This document shows positions 28,276-37,602 of a stretch of DNA of 64,000 nucleotides, piece after piece (position 1 is the stretch's first letter; each line of letters opens with the position of its first letter). The notes beneath the pieces are model-generated. The model was not told the origin of the DNA and searched no databases. It worked only from the letters and a program-made list of their open reading frames with translations. Position numbers and translations under genes: made by a program. The stretch lies in contig OZ244850.1 in assembly GCA_965220895.1 (NCBI GenBank), positions 558,001 through 622,000 on the forward strand, in the 5' to 3' direction. Source of the stretch: WTFY01 sp965220895 (GTDB lineage Bacteria > Pseudomonadota > Gammaproteobacteria > UBA4575).

Positions 28276-28865
28276 GCAGCGGCCTCTTCTTTGGTCATCC
28301 CGATCAATATGCGCCCGTCACTCAAGAAGTAATAGGGGGGGACTTCAAGATTCTTGTTCGCCGGCACATTCTTGTACACACGCCCGGCCAGATCGAACCT
28401 CGATCCGTGGCAGGCGCAGTAGAACCCGCCTTGCCAGTTTGCACTGATGGTGCCAGGCTCGGGGCGATACTCCGGAGCGCAGCCAAGATGGGTGCAGATG
28501 CCGATCAGCACCAGGAACTCTTTCTTGATGGAGCGGAATTCATTTTGTGCAAATGCCGGCTGCTGGCCTTCCCTCGATTCGGGATCACGCAGTCTGGGCG
28601 TCAATGCACCCAGGGACTCCACCATCTCCGGTGTACGGCGAATGATCCACACGGGTTTTCTGCGCCAGATTTCCTGGATTTGCTGGCCTGGCTGCATCTT
28701 GCTCACGTCCACTTCGACCGGTGCGCCTGCAGCGAGCGAACTCGCACTGGGATTCATGCTCGAAACAAAGGGCCAGGCCGTGATCACGGCGCCGACCCCG
28801 CCGACAATAGCGACCCCGCCCGTCAGCGCCTTACGACGGCCATGATCAACGTTGTCATTTGCCAT
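28272..28865 (-). CDS. petA: Ubiquinol-cytochrome c reductase, Rieske iron-sulfur subunit
   Basis: The Rieske protein carries the 2Fe-2S cluster oxidising quinol in the bc1 complex. The 197-residue protein has an N-terminal twin-arginine type signal anchor (GRRKALTGG, membrane segment about 15-34) and the cluster boxes CTHLGC (124-129) and CACHGS (150-155). A Shine-Dalgarno GGCGAGGAAAC precedes the ATG. It is first in petABC; the 188 bases upstream hold no gene and probably carry the promoter. Confidence 0.97.
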   Translation of the reverse strand: MANDNVDHGRRKALTGGVAIVGGVGAVITAWPFVSSMNPSASSLAAGAPVEVDVSKMQPGQQIQEIWRRKPVWIIRRTPEMVESLGALTPRLRDPESREGQQPAFAQNEFRSIKKEFLVLIGICTHLGCAPEYRPEPGTISANWQGGFYCACHGSRFDLAGRVYKNVPANKNLEVPPYYFLSDGRILIGMTKEEAAA

Positions 28866-29053
28866 GTAAAAGTTTCCTCGCCACTACACTAAAGCGTCAA
28901 GCCGCAAAGCAGGCAACAAGTGTTTCGTACGTACGTTCAGAAAATCCAGTGCGGGCGTTTTCGGTGTCGGATCAAAGGATGTCAGTCTTTGAAAGATGCG
29001 TAGGATGGCCCAAGATCCAAAATCCGTCAAGTGCGGGACCCATGAATCCCGGC

Positions 29054-29809
29054 CTATGCCGGGTTGTCTATGTCAACAAACTCATGGCCGAGATCAAATT
29101 TCTCCATGAGGTGTTGTCCGAGGGCCTGTACCCCGTAGCGCTCGGTCGCGTGATGGCCGGCAGCGAAGTAATGGATCCCTGCCTCTCGGGCCACGTGGGC
29201 GGTGGGTTCTGAAATTTCGCCGCTGATATAGGCATCCAGATTGGCATCAATTGCCTGTTCGATGAATCCCTGTCCGGCCCCCGTGCACCATCCGACCGTT
29301 GAAATCCTGTCAGGTCCTGCATCCACATGAATGCAATTGCGCTGTAAAACGGTATCAATTCGTACCTTGAACTCCTGTGCCGGCACAGCCTCGAGGTAGC
29401 CATAGCTCACGCAAGCGGCCTGCTCTTTGGGCTGCAAGAAACCATCAACCCGGATTCCCAGAAGACGCCCCAATTGAGCGTTATTGCCCAGATCGGGGTG
29501 CACATCCAGGGGAAGATGGTAGGCGATGAGATTGATGTTGTTTCGCAACAGCAATGCAAGCCGTGCACGTCTGATTCCGGTAATGCACCGCTCCTCATTT
29601 TTCCAGAAGTATCCGTGGTGGACGAGTACCGCGTCCGCTTTTCTCTGGCACGCAGCTTCCAGCAGTGCCTGACTGGCCGTGACCCCGGTGACAATGTCCC
29701 GTACGGTCTCCTTGCCTTCCACCTGCAGGCCATTCGGGCAGTAATCCCTGAAGCGATCGGCCTGCAACAAGGTATCGGTGTACTGCGTGAGTTCTTGGAT
29801 GGTCACCAT
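29054..29809 (-). CDS. Nif3-like dinuclear metal-centre protein (YbgI type)
   Basis: The 251-residue protein has the Nif3/YbgI hallmarks: YCPNGLQVEG near residue 25, the metal-binding VLVHHGYFWK and YHLPLDVHPDLGNN, and C-terminal GHHATERYG. The histidines and glutamate in these form the dinuclear metal site. Family members form hexameric toroids; proposed roles include GTP cyclohydrolase I-like activity, but function is not settled. A GC-rich hairpin overlaps the stop codon (CCCGGC, ATAG, GCCGGG) without a T run. Confidence 0.88.
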   Translation of the reverse strand: MVTIQELTQYTDTLLQADRFRDYCPNGLQVEGKETVRDIVTGVTASQALLEAACQRKADAVLVHHGYFWKNEERCITGIRRARLALLLRNNINLIAYHLPLDVHPDLGNNAQLGRLLGIRVDGFLQPKEQAACVSYGYLEAVPAQEFKVRIDTVLQRNCIHVDAGPDRISTVGWCTGAGQGFIEQAIDANLDAYISGEISEPTAHVAREAGIHYFAAGHHATERYGVQALGQHLMEKFDLGHEFVDIDNPA

Positions 29810-29889
29810 AGGCGTGCGGGGATCAGGCTAACTTGAAATGAGGGTATCCAGGCCGGTACGTGCACGCAAACGCTTTCATTACCGTGCTG

Positions 29890-30966
29890 TCAGGCCAGGG
29901 CACCTTGCAGGGCATCCAGAAAGGCGCGGTTTTCCTCTTCCCTGCCGACAGTGACCCGCAAACAATTTTCCAGCAGCAAGCCGTCAGCCACGCTCTTGAT
30001 CAGGACCTTGCGCTCCAGCAACCGGCTGAAGACCGTATCCGCTGACACATCCAGTGTCCGAAACAAAACGAAATTGGCTTCACTCGGGAAAACCCGGATA
30101 TTTTTTATCGCGCGCAAGGCCGCCAACAACTGTTCTCGCTGCGCGCAGATCCGGCGGGCCTGTGCATCCAGAACAGAGATGTTGTCCAGGGCAAAGCTGG
30201 CACTCAGTTGCGTCAGCACGTTCACGTTATAGGGCAGACGCAGCTTGTCGAATTCCTCCAGCCACTGTTGCGCTCCAAGCAGGCAGCCCAGCCGCAGGCC
30301 TGCCAGACCCATTTTCGACAGCGTGCGCAACATCAGCACATGTGAATACCTCTCCACCAGCGGCATCATCGTGCGCGAGGCAAATGGCGAATACGCCTCA
30401 TCGATCACCACCAGTCCTTGGGATTGCTGCACGATCTGTTCGACCTGCTGCTGCGGCCAGAGCGCCCCGGTCGGATTATTCGGACAATCCAGAAATATCG
30501 CTGCCGGATCGTTCTCCCGGACGGCCGCACAGATTTGATCCACCTGCAAGTCAAAGGAGTCGGCGGCTAGCGGAACCTCGATGACCCGTACACCGATGAA
30601 CTGAGCAATAATCCGGTACATGGAAAAGCTGGGCGTGACCGTGAGGATGCATGCCCCCGGTCTGGCGATGGACAGGATCAGCAACTGGATCAGCTCATCC
30701 GAGCCGTTTCCAAACATCAGTTGCATGCCGTCGGGAACCGAGAATGCCTTGCGGAAATCTTCTCTGAGCCGCCCCGCCTGGGGATCCGGATAGCGGTTCA
30801 ATGCAGCCTGTTCAAGTACTCCCAGCCACTGTTTCTGTAATGATTCGGGCCACCCATACGGGTTTTCCATGGCATCCAGTTTTATCAGGCCCCCGGCATC
30901 GGCCACGTGGTAGCTGCGCAGATTTGCAATTTCCGCGCGCAGCAGTTGTTGCGGTCTAACAGCCAT
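29890..30966 (-). CDS. hisC: Histidinol-phosphate aminotransferase
   Basis: HisC transaminates imidazole-acetol phosphate with glutamate, using PLP. The 358-residue fold-type I enzyme has MENPYGWP at the substrate lid, FGNGSDELIQLL, DCPNNPTGALW, VIDEAYSPFA and the PLP lysine in RTLSKMGLAGLRLG. It is last in the hisG-aroG-hisD-hisC order, 11 bases after hisD. Confidence 0.94.
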   Translation of the reverse strand: MAVRPQQLLRAEIANLRSYHVADAGGLIKLDAMENPYGWPESLQKQWLGVLEQAALNRYPDPQAGRLREDFRKAFSVPDGMQLMFGNGSDELIQLLILSIARPGACILTVTPSFSMYRIIAQFIGVRVIEVPLAADSFDLQVDQICAAVRENDPAAIFLDCPNNPTGALWPQQQVEQIVQQSQGLVVIDEAYSPFASRTMMPLVERYSHVLMLRTLSKMGLAGLRLGCLLGAQQWLEEFDKLRLPYNVNVLTQLSASFALDNISVLDAQARRICAQREQLLAALRAIKNIRVFPSEANFVLFRTLDVSADTVFSRLLERKVLIKSVADGLLLENCLRVTVGREEENRAFLDALQGALA

Positions 30967-30977
30967 TGCAACACTTT

Positions 30978-32288
30978 TCAGATAGCCGTTTGCTTGTACC
31001 GGTATTCGGCCGATCGGGCATGGGCAGACAGGCCCTCGCTGTGCGCTAGGACTGCAGCTACCTTGCCCAGTTTTTTTGCTCCCTCACGGGAACAATTCAC
31101 GACACTCGTTCGTTTCTGGAAGTCATATACTCCCAAGGGAGAGGAATAGCGTGCCGTGGCAGATGTCGGCAACACGTGGTTGGGCCCGGCACAGTAATCT
31201 CCCAATACTTCGGGGGAATCCTGCCCCAGGAACACAGCTCCGGCATTGCTGATTTTCTCCAGCAGGACATGCGGCTCGGATACGCACAGCGCCAGGTGCT
31301 CCGGTGCAATCCGGTCGCTCAGTTCCGCGGCTTCATCCAGATTGTCCACCTGAATGAACACTCCCGAGCTGTTCAATGAACGGGTAATCGTTTCGGCACG
31401 GTCCAGCCGGTCCAGCTGTTTGTGCATGTGCTTCAAGACCTGGTCCATGAAAGTCTCTTCGGTCGCAATCAGCATGGCGCGAGCCTGGGGATCGTGCTCC
31501 GCCTGCGAAAACAGGTCCATCGCGACCCACTCGGCATCTGCATCGCCATCACAGATCACCAGCACCTCGGAAGGTCCGGCAATCATGTCGATTCCCACCT
31601 GTCCGTAAACCATGCGTTTTGCACAGGCGACATAGGCATTGCCCGGGCCCACGATCTTGTCCACCTTGGGAATGGTTTGCGTGCCGTAGGCAAAGGCGGC
31701 TACGGCCTGGGCTCCGCCGATGGTGAATATGCGATCCGCCCCCGCCATCGCACCGGCCGCCAGCACCATCGGATTAAGATCGCCATGCGGGGCAGGCACT
31801 GCCACGCAGACCGATTCCACCCCGGCCACCTTTGCCGGGATCACATTCATCAGTACCGAGGACGGATAAGCAGCCGTCCCGCCAGGCACGTACACACCCA
31901 CTTTCTGCAAAGCCGTGACCTTCTGCCCGACTTCATTGCCGTATTCGTCCCGCATAGTCCAGGATTGCAGACGCTGGCGTTTTGCATAACTTCGAATCCG
32001 GGACGCGGCAGTTTCCAGCGCCTCCCGCTGTTCATCGCCGATGGTTTGCAGGGCTTCCTGCACCTTTGCTTTCGTGACTTCGAGATCACTCACACGCTCC
32101 GCCGAAATGTGATCATGGCGATGTGTGAACTCCAGCAGGGCTGCATCACCCCGGGCCCGAACCGCTTCGACTATTCCTGCAACGCTTTGATATACATCCT
32201 GCTCGGAAGCCGGCGTGCTGCCCAGCCAGCTTTCAAAGTGTGCAGGGAAATCTGCGTCTCGGGTATGAAGACGTGTTATGTCCAGCAT
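30978..32288 (-). CDS. hisD: Histidinol dehydrogenase
   Basis: HisD oxidises histidinol to histidine in two NAD-dependent, zinc-dependent steps, ending the pathway. The 436-residue protein has full length and the family signature region around IDMIAGPSEVLVICDGDADAEWVA in parts, the catalytic Glu-His pair in IAPEHLALCV, and FLGQDSPEVLGDYCAGPNHVLPT in parts, which carries zinc-binding residues. It follows aroG after a 14-base gap. Confidence 0.96.
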   Translation of the reverse strand: MLDITRLHTRDADFPAHFESWLGSTPASEQDVYQSVAGIVEAVRARGDAALLEFTHRHDHISAERVSDLEVTKAKVQEALQTIGDEQREALETAASRIRSYAKRQRLQSWTMRDEYGNEVGQKVTALQKVGVYVPGGTAAYPSSVLMNVIPAKVAGVESVCVAVPAPHGDLNPMVLAAGAMAGADRIFTIGGAQAVAAFAYGTQTIPKVDKIVGPGNAYVACAKRMVYGQVGIDMIAGPSEVLVICDGDADAEWVAMDLFSQAEHDPQARAMLIATEETFMDQVLKHMHKQLDRLDRAETITRSLNSSGVFIQVDNLDEAAELSDRIAPEHLALCVSEPHVLLEKISNAGAVFLGQDSPEVLGDYCAGPNHVLPTSATARYSSPLGVYDFQKRTSVVNCSREGAKKLGKVAAVLAHSEGLSAHARSAEYRYKQTAI

Positions 32289-32302
32289 GAGGGAGTTGGA
32301 TA

Positions 32303-33379
32303 TCAGGCTGCACTGGCTGCAGGGTTGGCATCACGCCGTGTGCGTGCAGCCCCGGCAAGCATATGCAGCAGCTCTTCGGTCGTCTCCCAGCCCATGCATG
32401 CATCCGTGATGCTCTGGCCATACGTCAGTTCCATACCGGGCTTGGCGTCCTGGCGGCCGGCGACAAGATGGCTTTCGATCATCACTCCGAATATACGGGT
32501 GTCCCCCGCATTGAGTTGCGCAACAACGGACTGTCCAACTTCCATTTGCTTGTCATGCTGCTTGAAGCTGTTGGCATGGCTGAAATCCACCATCAGTCGG
32601 GGTTCCAGGCCGGCTTTTTCAAGCAGGCATGCTGCAGCATTGATATTTTCCTGGTTGTAGTTGGGCTCCCTTCCGCCACGCAGAATCACATGACAATCCG
32701 GATTTCCCGTAGTGGAGAATATCGCCGAGCGGGCAGCCTTGGTCACAGACAGGAAATGATGCGGGTGCGTGGCGGACCCCACGGCATCTACCGCAACCTG
32801 CAGGTCCCCACTGGTGGCATTTTTAAAACCGACCGGGCAGGACAGTCCGGAGGCCAGTTCACGGTGCACCTGGCTTTCCGTGGTTCGCGCACCGATGGCG
32901 CCCCAACTGACCAGATCTGCAACATACTGGGGGCTGATCAGGTCCAGATACTCCGTGCCCGCCGGCAGGCCCATCTCATTCAGGTCCAGCAGCAGTTTGC
33001 GTGCAATACGCAATCCCTTGTTGATTTCGAAGCTCCCATCCAGGTTCGGGTCGTTGATCAGACCTTTCCAGCCCACCGTCGTACGCGGTTTCTCAAAATA
33101 CACTCGCATGATGATGACGAGATCATCGTTCAGCTTTTTTCGAAGAGCAATCAGGCGGCCGGCATATTCGCTGGCCGCATCTGCATCGTGAATGGAACAG
33201 GGCCCAACGATCACGAGCAGGCGATCGTCCTTGCCTTGCAGGATCTTCTGAACATCCGCACGCGCGTTAAACACGCACTCTGCGGCATTGTCAGTAATCG
33301 GGTACTCACTGCGCAAAACAGAGGGAGCAATCAGCTCCTTGATTTCCACAATTTTCAGATCGTCTGTCTGGTAGCTCAT
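32303..33379 (-). CDS. aroG: 3-deoxy-7-phosphoheptulonate synthase, class I (AroG type)
   Basis: This enzyme condenses phosphoenolpyruvate and erythrose 4-phosphate, opening the shikimate pathway. The 358-residue protein has VIVGPCSIHD with the metal-binding Cys, RVYFEKPRTTVGWKG, SWGAIGARTTESQVHRE, VILRGGREPNY and MVDFSHANS. It belongs to the feedback-controlled AroF/G/H family; which amino acid inhibits it cannot be fixed by eye. Its place inside the histidine gene run, between hisG and hisD with short gaps and the same strand, is unusual and suggests shared transcription. Confidence 0.93.
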   Translation of the reverse strand: MSYQTDDLKIVEIKELIAPSVLRSEYPITDNAAECVFNARADVQKILQGKDDRLLVIVGPCSIHDADAASEYAGRLIALRKKLNDDLVIIMRVYFEKPRTTVGWKGLINDPNLDGSFEINKGLRIARKLLLDLNEMGLPAGTEYLDLISPQYVADLVSWGAIGARTTESQVHRELASGLSCPVGFKNATSGDLQVAVDAVGSATHPHHFLSVTKAARSAIFSTTGNPDCHVILRGGREPNYNQENINAAACLLEKAGLEPRLMVDFSHANSFKQHDKQMEVGQSVVAQLNAGDTRIFGVMIESHLVAGRQDAKPGMELTYGQSITDACMGWETTEELLHMLAGAARTRRDANPAASAA

Positions 33380-33403
33380 GATCTACTGTTCCTTCGAAAC
33401 CCG

Positions 33404-34051
33404 TTATTCCCTTGCTGCAAGTTTGAATTGCTCTATGAGGCGCCTAAGTGTAGCAGATTTTATCTTCATTGCTGCCTTGTTGACGATGAGACGACAGCTG
33501 ATGTCAGCGATGTGTTCGATCGGTGTCAAGCCATTCGCTTTGAGTGTATTGCCGGTCGCAACCAGGTCCACGATACAGTCTGCAAGACCCAGCACAGGTG
33601 CAAGTTCCATTGAACCGTACAGCTTGATCAACTCGACCTGCAGCCCCTTGGCTGCAAAATGTTGCTGCGTGCTGCGCACGTACTTGGTAGCGACGCGCAA
33701 ACGCCGGCTGTGCTGCAGTTGCGGTTCCATCGCGGCCACCATGAGACGGCATTTTGCAATCCCGAGATCAATCGGTTCATAAATGCCCCCGCCCGTAAAT
33801 TCCATCAGAACGTCCTTGCCGACGATGCCGAGTTCCGCGACACCATACTGCACATAGGTCGGCACATCCTTGGAACGGATCACGAGCAGGCGAATCCCGG
33901 GTTGACTGGTGGACAATAAAAGCTTTCGTCCCTCCAGGTCACTCTCGGCCACGCGGATGTCCATCGTCGAGAGCAACGACAGGCTCTCCTCGAAAACGCG
34001 CCCTTTGGAGATCGCGATGGTCGTCAGGTTCTTGTCAGCTTGCTCGGTCAT
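33404..34051 (-). CDS. hisG: ATP phosphoribosyltransferase, short form
   Basis: HisG starts histidine synthesis by joining ATP and PRPP. The 215-residue product is the short form that lacks the C-terminal histidine-sensing domain and is known to need HisZ as regulatory partner; no hisZ lies in this window. Visible motifs are IAISKGRVFEESL, GIRLLVIRSKDVPTYVQYG in parts, GIVGKDVL and the PRPP-binding DCIVDLVATGNTL. The ATG was preferred over a TTG 14 codons upstream next to the murA stop. Confidence 0.93.
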   Translation of the reverse strand: MTEQADKNLTTIAISKGRVFEESLSLLSTMDIRVAESDLEGRKLLLSTSQPGIRLLVIRSKDVPTYVQYGVAELGIVGKDVLMEFTGGGIYEPIDLGIAKCRLMVAAMEPQLQHSRRLRVATKYVRSTQQHFAAKGLQVELIKLYGSMELAPVLGLADCIVDLVATGNTLKANGLTPIEHIADISCRLIVNKAAMKIKSATLRRLIEQFKLAARE

Positions 34052-34093
34052 GCTCGGATAGGAGTAGAAGTTTCTCGCGCCACTGCGAATCAA

Positions 34094-35353
34094 TCAATGC
34101 GGGACACGACGAATGCTGGCACCCAGTTGCATCAGCTTTTCCTCGATACACTCGTAGCCGCGGTCAATATGATAAATGCGATCCACCACGGTCTGGCCAT
34201 CTGCGATCAGGCCGGCCAGAATCAGGCTCGCGGATGCACGCAGGTCCGTCGCCATCACCGGAGCGGCTACCAGCCTGTCAACTCCTGTCGTGATTGCGGT
34301 ATTCCCTGTGACCTTGATTTTCGCACCCATTCTTTGCATTTCCTGTATGTGCATGAAACGGTTTTCAAATACGGATTCCGTGATGGTCCCGGAACCTTCC
34401 GCAATGCAGTTCAGTGCAGTGAACTGTGCCTGCATGTCTGTCGGGAACGCGGGATACGGCGCCGTACAGATATTGATGCTCTTGGGACGACGCCGGCACA
34501 TGTCAATCTCTACACAGTTTTCATTGCAATGGATGTTGGCACCCGCTTCCTTCAGTTTCATTAATATGGACTCAAGGAACTTGGGCTGGGCATTTTTCAG
34601 TCGCACGTGCCCGCCCGTGATGGCCGTCGCGACCAGAAAGGTCCCGGTCTCGATCCGGTCCGTGAGCACGCTGTATTGACAGCCATGCAACCTGTCCACT
34701 CCTTGAATGGTAATTTTTCCGGTTCCCGCGCCCTCGATCTTGGCACCCATCTTGATCAGGCAGTTGGCCAGGTCTGTCACTTCAGGTTCGCGTGCCGCAT
34801 TCTCGATCACGGTCGTACCCGAGGCCAGAGTGGCTGCCATCATCAGGTTTTCAGTGCCCGTGACCGTGACGCTGTCCATCATCAGGTGGGCACCTTTCAG
34901 GCGCCTGGATTTTGCATGGATGTAGCCCCCCCGGACTTCGATTTCAGCCCCCATTGCCTCAAGTCCATGCAAATGCAGGTTCACAGGCCGGGAACCAATG
35001 GCACACCCGCCCGGCAGGGACACTTCTGCCTCCCCGTAACGTGCCAGTAAAGGTCCCAGCACCAAAATGGAGGCCCGCATGGTCTTCACAACCTCATAGG
35101 GCGCAAACAGTTCCTTGATTGGCCCGGAATTCACTTCGATATTCATGTGCTCATCCAGGGTCAACGAAACACCCATGCGCCCCAGCAATTCCATGGTCGT
35201 GGTTACATCCTGCAAATGCGGGACATTGGCAATCTGCATGGGTCCGTCTGCCAGCAAGGTTGCGGCCAGGATTGGCAACACCGCGTTTTTGGCGCCGGAG
35301 ACCCGGATCTCGCCTTCCAGCATACGTCCGCCATCTATGAGTAGCTTTTCCAT
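34094..35353 (-). CDS. murA: UDP-N-acetylglucosamine 1-carboxyvinyltransferase
   Basis: MurA transfers enolpyruvate to UDP-GlcNAc, the first committed step of peptidoglycan synthesis. From this ATG the protein has 419 residues, the same as E. coli MurA. It has GAKNAVLPILAATLLADG with the catalytic Lys-Asn, the fosfomycin-target cysteine in LPGGCAIGSRP, and DLRASASLILAGLIADG near the C-terminus. A TTG two codons earlier was not used. It leads the histidine genes on the same strand. Confidence 0.97.
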   Translation of the reverse strand: MEKLLIDGGRMLEGEIRVSGAKNAVLPILAATLLADGPMQIANVPHLQDVTTTMELLGRMGVSLTLDEHMNIEVNSGPIKELFAPYEVVKTMRASILVLGPLLARYGEAEVSLPGGCAIGSRPVNLHLHGLEAMGAEIEVRGGYIHAKSRRLKGAHLMMDSVTVTGTENLMMAATLASGTTVIENAAREPEVTDLANCLIKMGAKIEGAGTGKITIQGVDRLHGCQYSVLTDRIETGTFLVATAITGGHVRLKNAQPKFLESILMKLKEAGANIHCNENCVEIDMCRRRPKSINICTAPYPAFPTDMQAQFTALNCIAEGSGTITESVFENRFMHIQEMQRMGAKIKVTGNTAITTGVDRLVAAPVMATDLRASASLILAGLIADGQTVVDRIYHIDRGYECIEEKLMQLGASIRRVPH

Positions 35354-35540
35354 GACCAATAACGCTTTATAAAGATCGGACCAGATCGATTCAACCGCAA
35401 AAAAATAGCGAGCCCGCCTGTAGCGACACCACTTTGGGATTCTGCCCTACCGGAAAACGTCTACCCGATCTGTAACAGATGCTGGGATTGCATGCGAATG
35501 TGTACAGGTGTCGCACCTCGGCCGGTCCGTGCACTGAATT

Positions 35541-36215
35541 TCACTCTACTGCAGGGGTCCCGATACCCTCCGGGATACTCGATTCATCGGTGGTTGCCAG
35601 ACGATCGATCAATGCCTGCAGTGAAGTTTCCTGTATTTCCTGGGAGAAACTGGTACGGAAATTTTTCACAAGGCTGAGTCCGTCTACGGTAAAGTCAAAG
35701 ATCTTCCATTCCTTCTGCTTGTTCTTGCGAAAAACATAAGCCACCTGCAACGGGGGTTGACCGGTGCCGATGTTGAGCTCCGTCTGCACGATGCGGTACT
35801 TGCCTTTCTGTTCCGGCTGGTTCGGCAATACCGTGAGTTCCGCCTTGCCGTAATCCAGCAGGGTCTTGCCATAAATGCGGATCAGCATGTCCTTGAAACC
35901 CTGCACGAAGGCCACCCTCTGCTCCTCGCCAGCTAGTTTCCAGTGCTTGCCCAGAATCAGCTTCCCCATGGAATCCAGGTCCACCACGGGAACCAGTTTC
36001 GTGTTGATCAGGTCCCGAACCAGCTCGGGATCATTGCTCAGTTGCTCATAGTCCTCATTCAGCACCATCTGCACCTGTGCGGAGGTTTCCCGAATGATCT
36101 GCTCCGGTGCACGATCATCCGTCGCAAGCACCGGCAGGGCTAACAACAAAAGCAACACGGCCATGCCGACGGTATGACAAAATGTGCTCCGGGCCACGCG
36201 TACGAAACGGCTCAC
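35541..36215 (-). CDS. mlaC: MlaC-like periplasmic phospholipid-binding protein
   Basis: MlaC shuttles phospholipids across the periplasm between the outer-membrane MlaA complex and the inner-membrane MlaFEDB transporter. The 224-residue precursor has a signal peptide (hydrophobic core about residues 18-30, cleavage near VLATDD) and the family core: YEQLSNDPELVRDLI, VVDLDSMGKLILGKHWK, QGFKDMLIRIYGKTLL. The GTG start is supported by an AGGAGG eight bases upstream. Unusually, no mlaF, mlaE, mlaD or mlaB flanks it, although its setting between murA and a CaCA exchanger is the usual mla location. Confidence 0.88.
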   Translation of the reverse strand: MSRFVRVARSTFCHTVGMAVLLLLLALPVLATDDRAPEQIIRETSAQVQMVLNEDYEQLSNDPELVRDLINTKLVPVVDLDSMGKLILGKHWKLAGEEQRVAFVQGFKDMLIRIYGKTLLDYGKAELTVLPNQPEQKGKYRIVQTELNIGTGQPPLQVAYVFRKNKQKEWKIFDFTVDGLSLVKNFRTSFSQEIQETSLQALIDRLATTDESSIPEGIGTPAVE

Positions 36216-36618
36216 GACTGGTCCCTCCTGTCATTCCTCATGGTGGTTGATTTTGATGTGCAAATCGGTGTGCGCACTCAGGGTAGTGAAATATGGTCCT
36301 GACGTCAATTTGTCAGGAATCGGGTCTACAGCCCATGCTTGACGAATCCCAAATGAGGCCTGGAGAGCCACGATCTTCCGAGACAGACCATCGAGACGGT
36401 CAAGCTGTAAAGCGCATTTCGCACCGTGCAAGAAATGAAGTCGGTGAAGCCGTACAATTGAATCGCTTGTATAGCTTTCCAGTTCATTGCGCGGGCACTT
36501 GAGCTATGACAGACCGCCCCCACCATATGTTGAATACTTGGCAATTGATTGACGTATCTGATACAAACTGACAGCGGTCATTACCCCCAACCTGTCCAAT
36601 TTTCTTAACCGGTCAAAC
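36216..36618. other. Intergenic stretch between divergent mlaC and the CaCA exchanger
   Basis: About 400 bases without a supported gene. Two short overlapping reading frames (66-69 codons, one on each strand) have no recognisable motif and no good ribosome site. The stretch must hold the divergent start signals for mlaC and the exchanger gene. It lies where mlaFED are found in many gammaproteobacteria, so it may include decayed remnants, but I recognise none. Confidence 0.4.
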
Positions 36619-37566
36619 ATGTTCTTACTCACCGCGGCACTTGTGGTAGGCTTTCTACTTCTGGCATGGAGCGCGGACCAGCTGGTAAGCAGTGCGTCCC
36701 AGTTGGGACAACGGCTGAACATTCCGGCGTATATCATCGGAATACTGGTATTGGGATTTGGCACCTCGGCTCCCGAATTACTGGTCTCCGGCCTGTCTGC
36801 ATGGCAGGGGAATCCGGGACTGGCCATTGGTAATGCCCTCGGTTCGAACATTACGAACATATTGCTGATTCTGGGTGTAACCTTGTGTGTGTCCCCCCTG
36901 TATTTGCACGAGGATGCCCTGCAAAGGGATTTCATCATATTGATTGCGGCCACGGCATTGTTTGCGGTACTGATATTCGACCAGCAGTTGCAGTTTCATG
37001 ATGGCCTGATCCTGCTGGCGAGCATGGTAGCTATCCTGTATTACATGACTCGCCGTAAACTCGAAAAGCAAGCGACAGAAGAATCCAGTCCGGACTCCGT
37101 TGAAAAAAAACTGGCTGCCTTGCTGGCTGGGCTGCTGGTCAGCCTCGCGGTTTTACTGCTCAGTTCGAAGCTCGTCGTGTGGAGTTCGATTTCCATTGCG
37201 AAGCATTTGGGGATCAGCGACCTGATCATCGGTTTGACCATGGTTGCCCTGGGAACCAGCCTGCCGGAACTGGCCACCTGTCTGGCCAGTGCCCTGAAAA
37301 AACGAAGCGAACTGGTGTTGGGCAATATCGTAGGTTCGAATATTTTCAACATTCTTGGTGTCGTCGGAACGGCAAGCGTGATTGCCAGCTACTCGGTTCC
37401 GCGTGAAATCTACACACGGGATCTTCCTGTCATGTCGGGTGTGCTTGCAGTCCTGTTTGTTGCCGTGCTGGCCTTTCAGCGCAGCAAAAAAATACCGAGC
37501 GGTCTGAGTATTTTATTTATATCCTCCTATCTAGCGTATATAGTCCTGATCTACCTGCAAGCCTAG
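36619..37566 (+). CDS. yrbG: Calcium/sodium:proton antiporter (CaCA family, YrbG type)
   Basis: The 315-residue inner-membrane protein has about ten membrane segments. Its two inverted alpha repeats carry the cation-binding signatures GFGTSAPELLVS (first half) and ALGTSLPELATC (second half), followed by GNALGSNITNILLILG and GNIVGSNIFNILGVVG. These are diagnostic of the K+-independent Na+/Ca2+ exchanger group. It heads the kdsC-lptCAB-rpoN run as in E. coli, but kdsD, usually next, is absent here. Confidence 0.92.
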   Translation: MFLLTAALVVGFLLLAWSADQLVSSASQLGQRLNIPAYIIGILVLGFGTSAPELLVSGLSAWQGNPGLAIGNALGSNITNILLILGVTLCVSPLYLHEDALQRDFIILIAATALFAVLIFDQQLQFHDGLILLASMVAILYYMTRRKLEKQATEESSPDSVEKKLAALLAGLLVSLAVLLLSSKLVVWSSISIAKHLGISDLIIGLTMVALGTSLPELATCLASALKKRSELVLGNIVGSNIFNILGVVGTASVIASYSVPREIYTRDLPVMSGVLAVLFVAVLAFQRSKKIPSGLSILFISSYLAYIVLIYLQA

Positions 37567-37602
37567 CGAACCCTGCCACTGCATACCGTCCTGCCAACAC
37601 CC

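Noticed and set aside
27088..28332. A 414-codon open frame on the plus strand
   Set aside because: It is antisense to petB and petA. Its His/Gln/Asp-rich make-up is the mirror of membrane-protein codons.
31422..33613. Two long plus-strand frames of 412 and 416 codons
   Set aside because: Both are antisense to hisD, aroG and hisG with no recognisable motif.
36231..36502. Two small frames of 66-69 codons in the mlaC/exchanger gap
   Set aside because: They overlap each other on opposite strands, lack ribosome sites and show no motif, so no gene was called.
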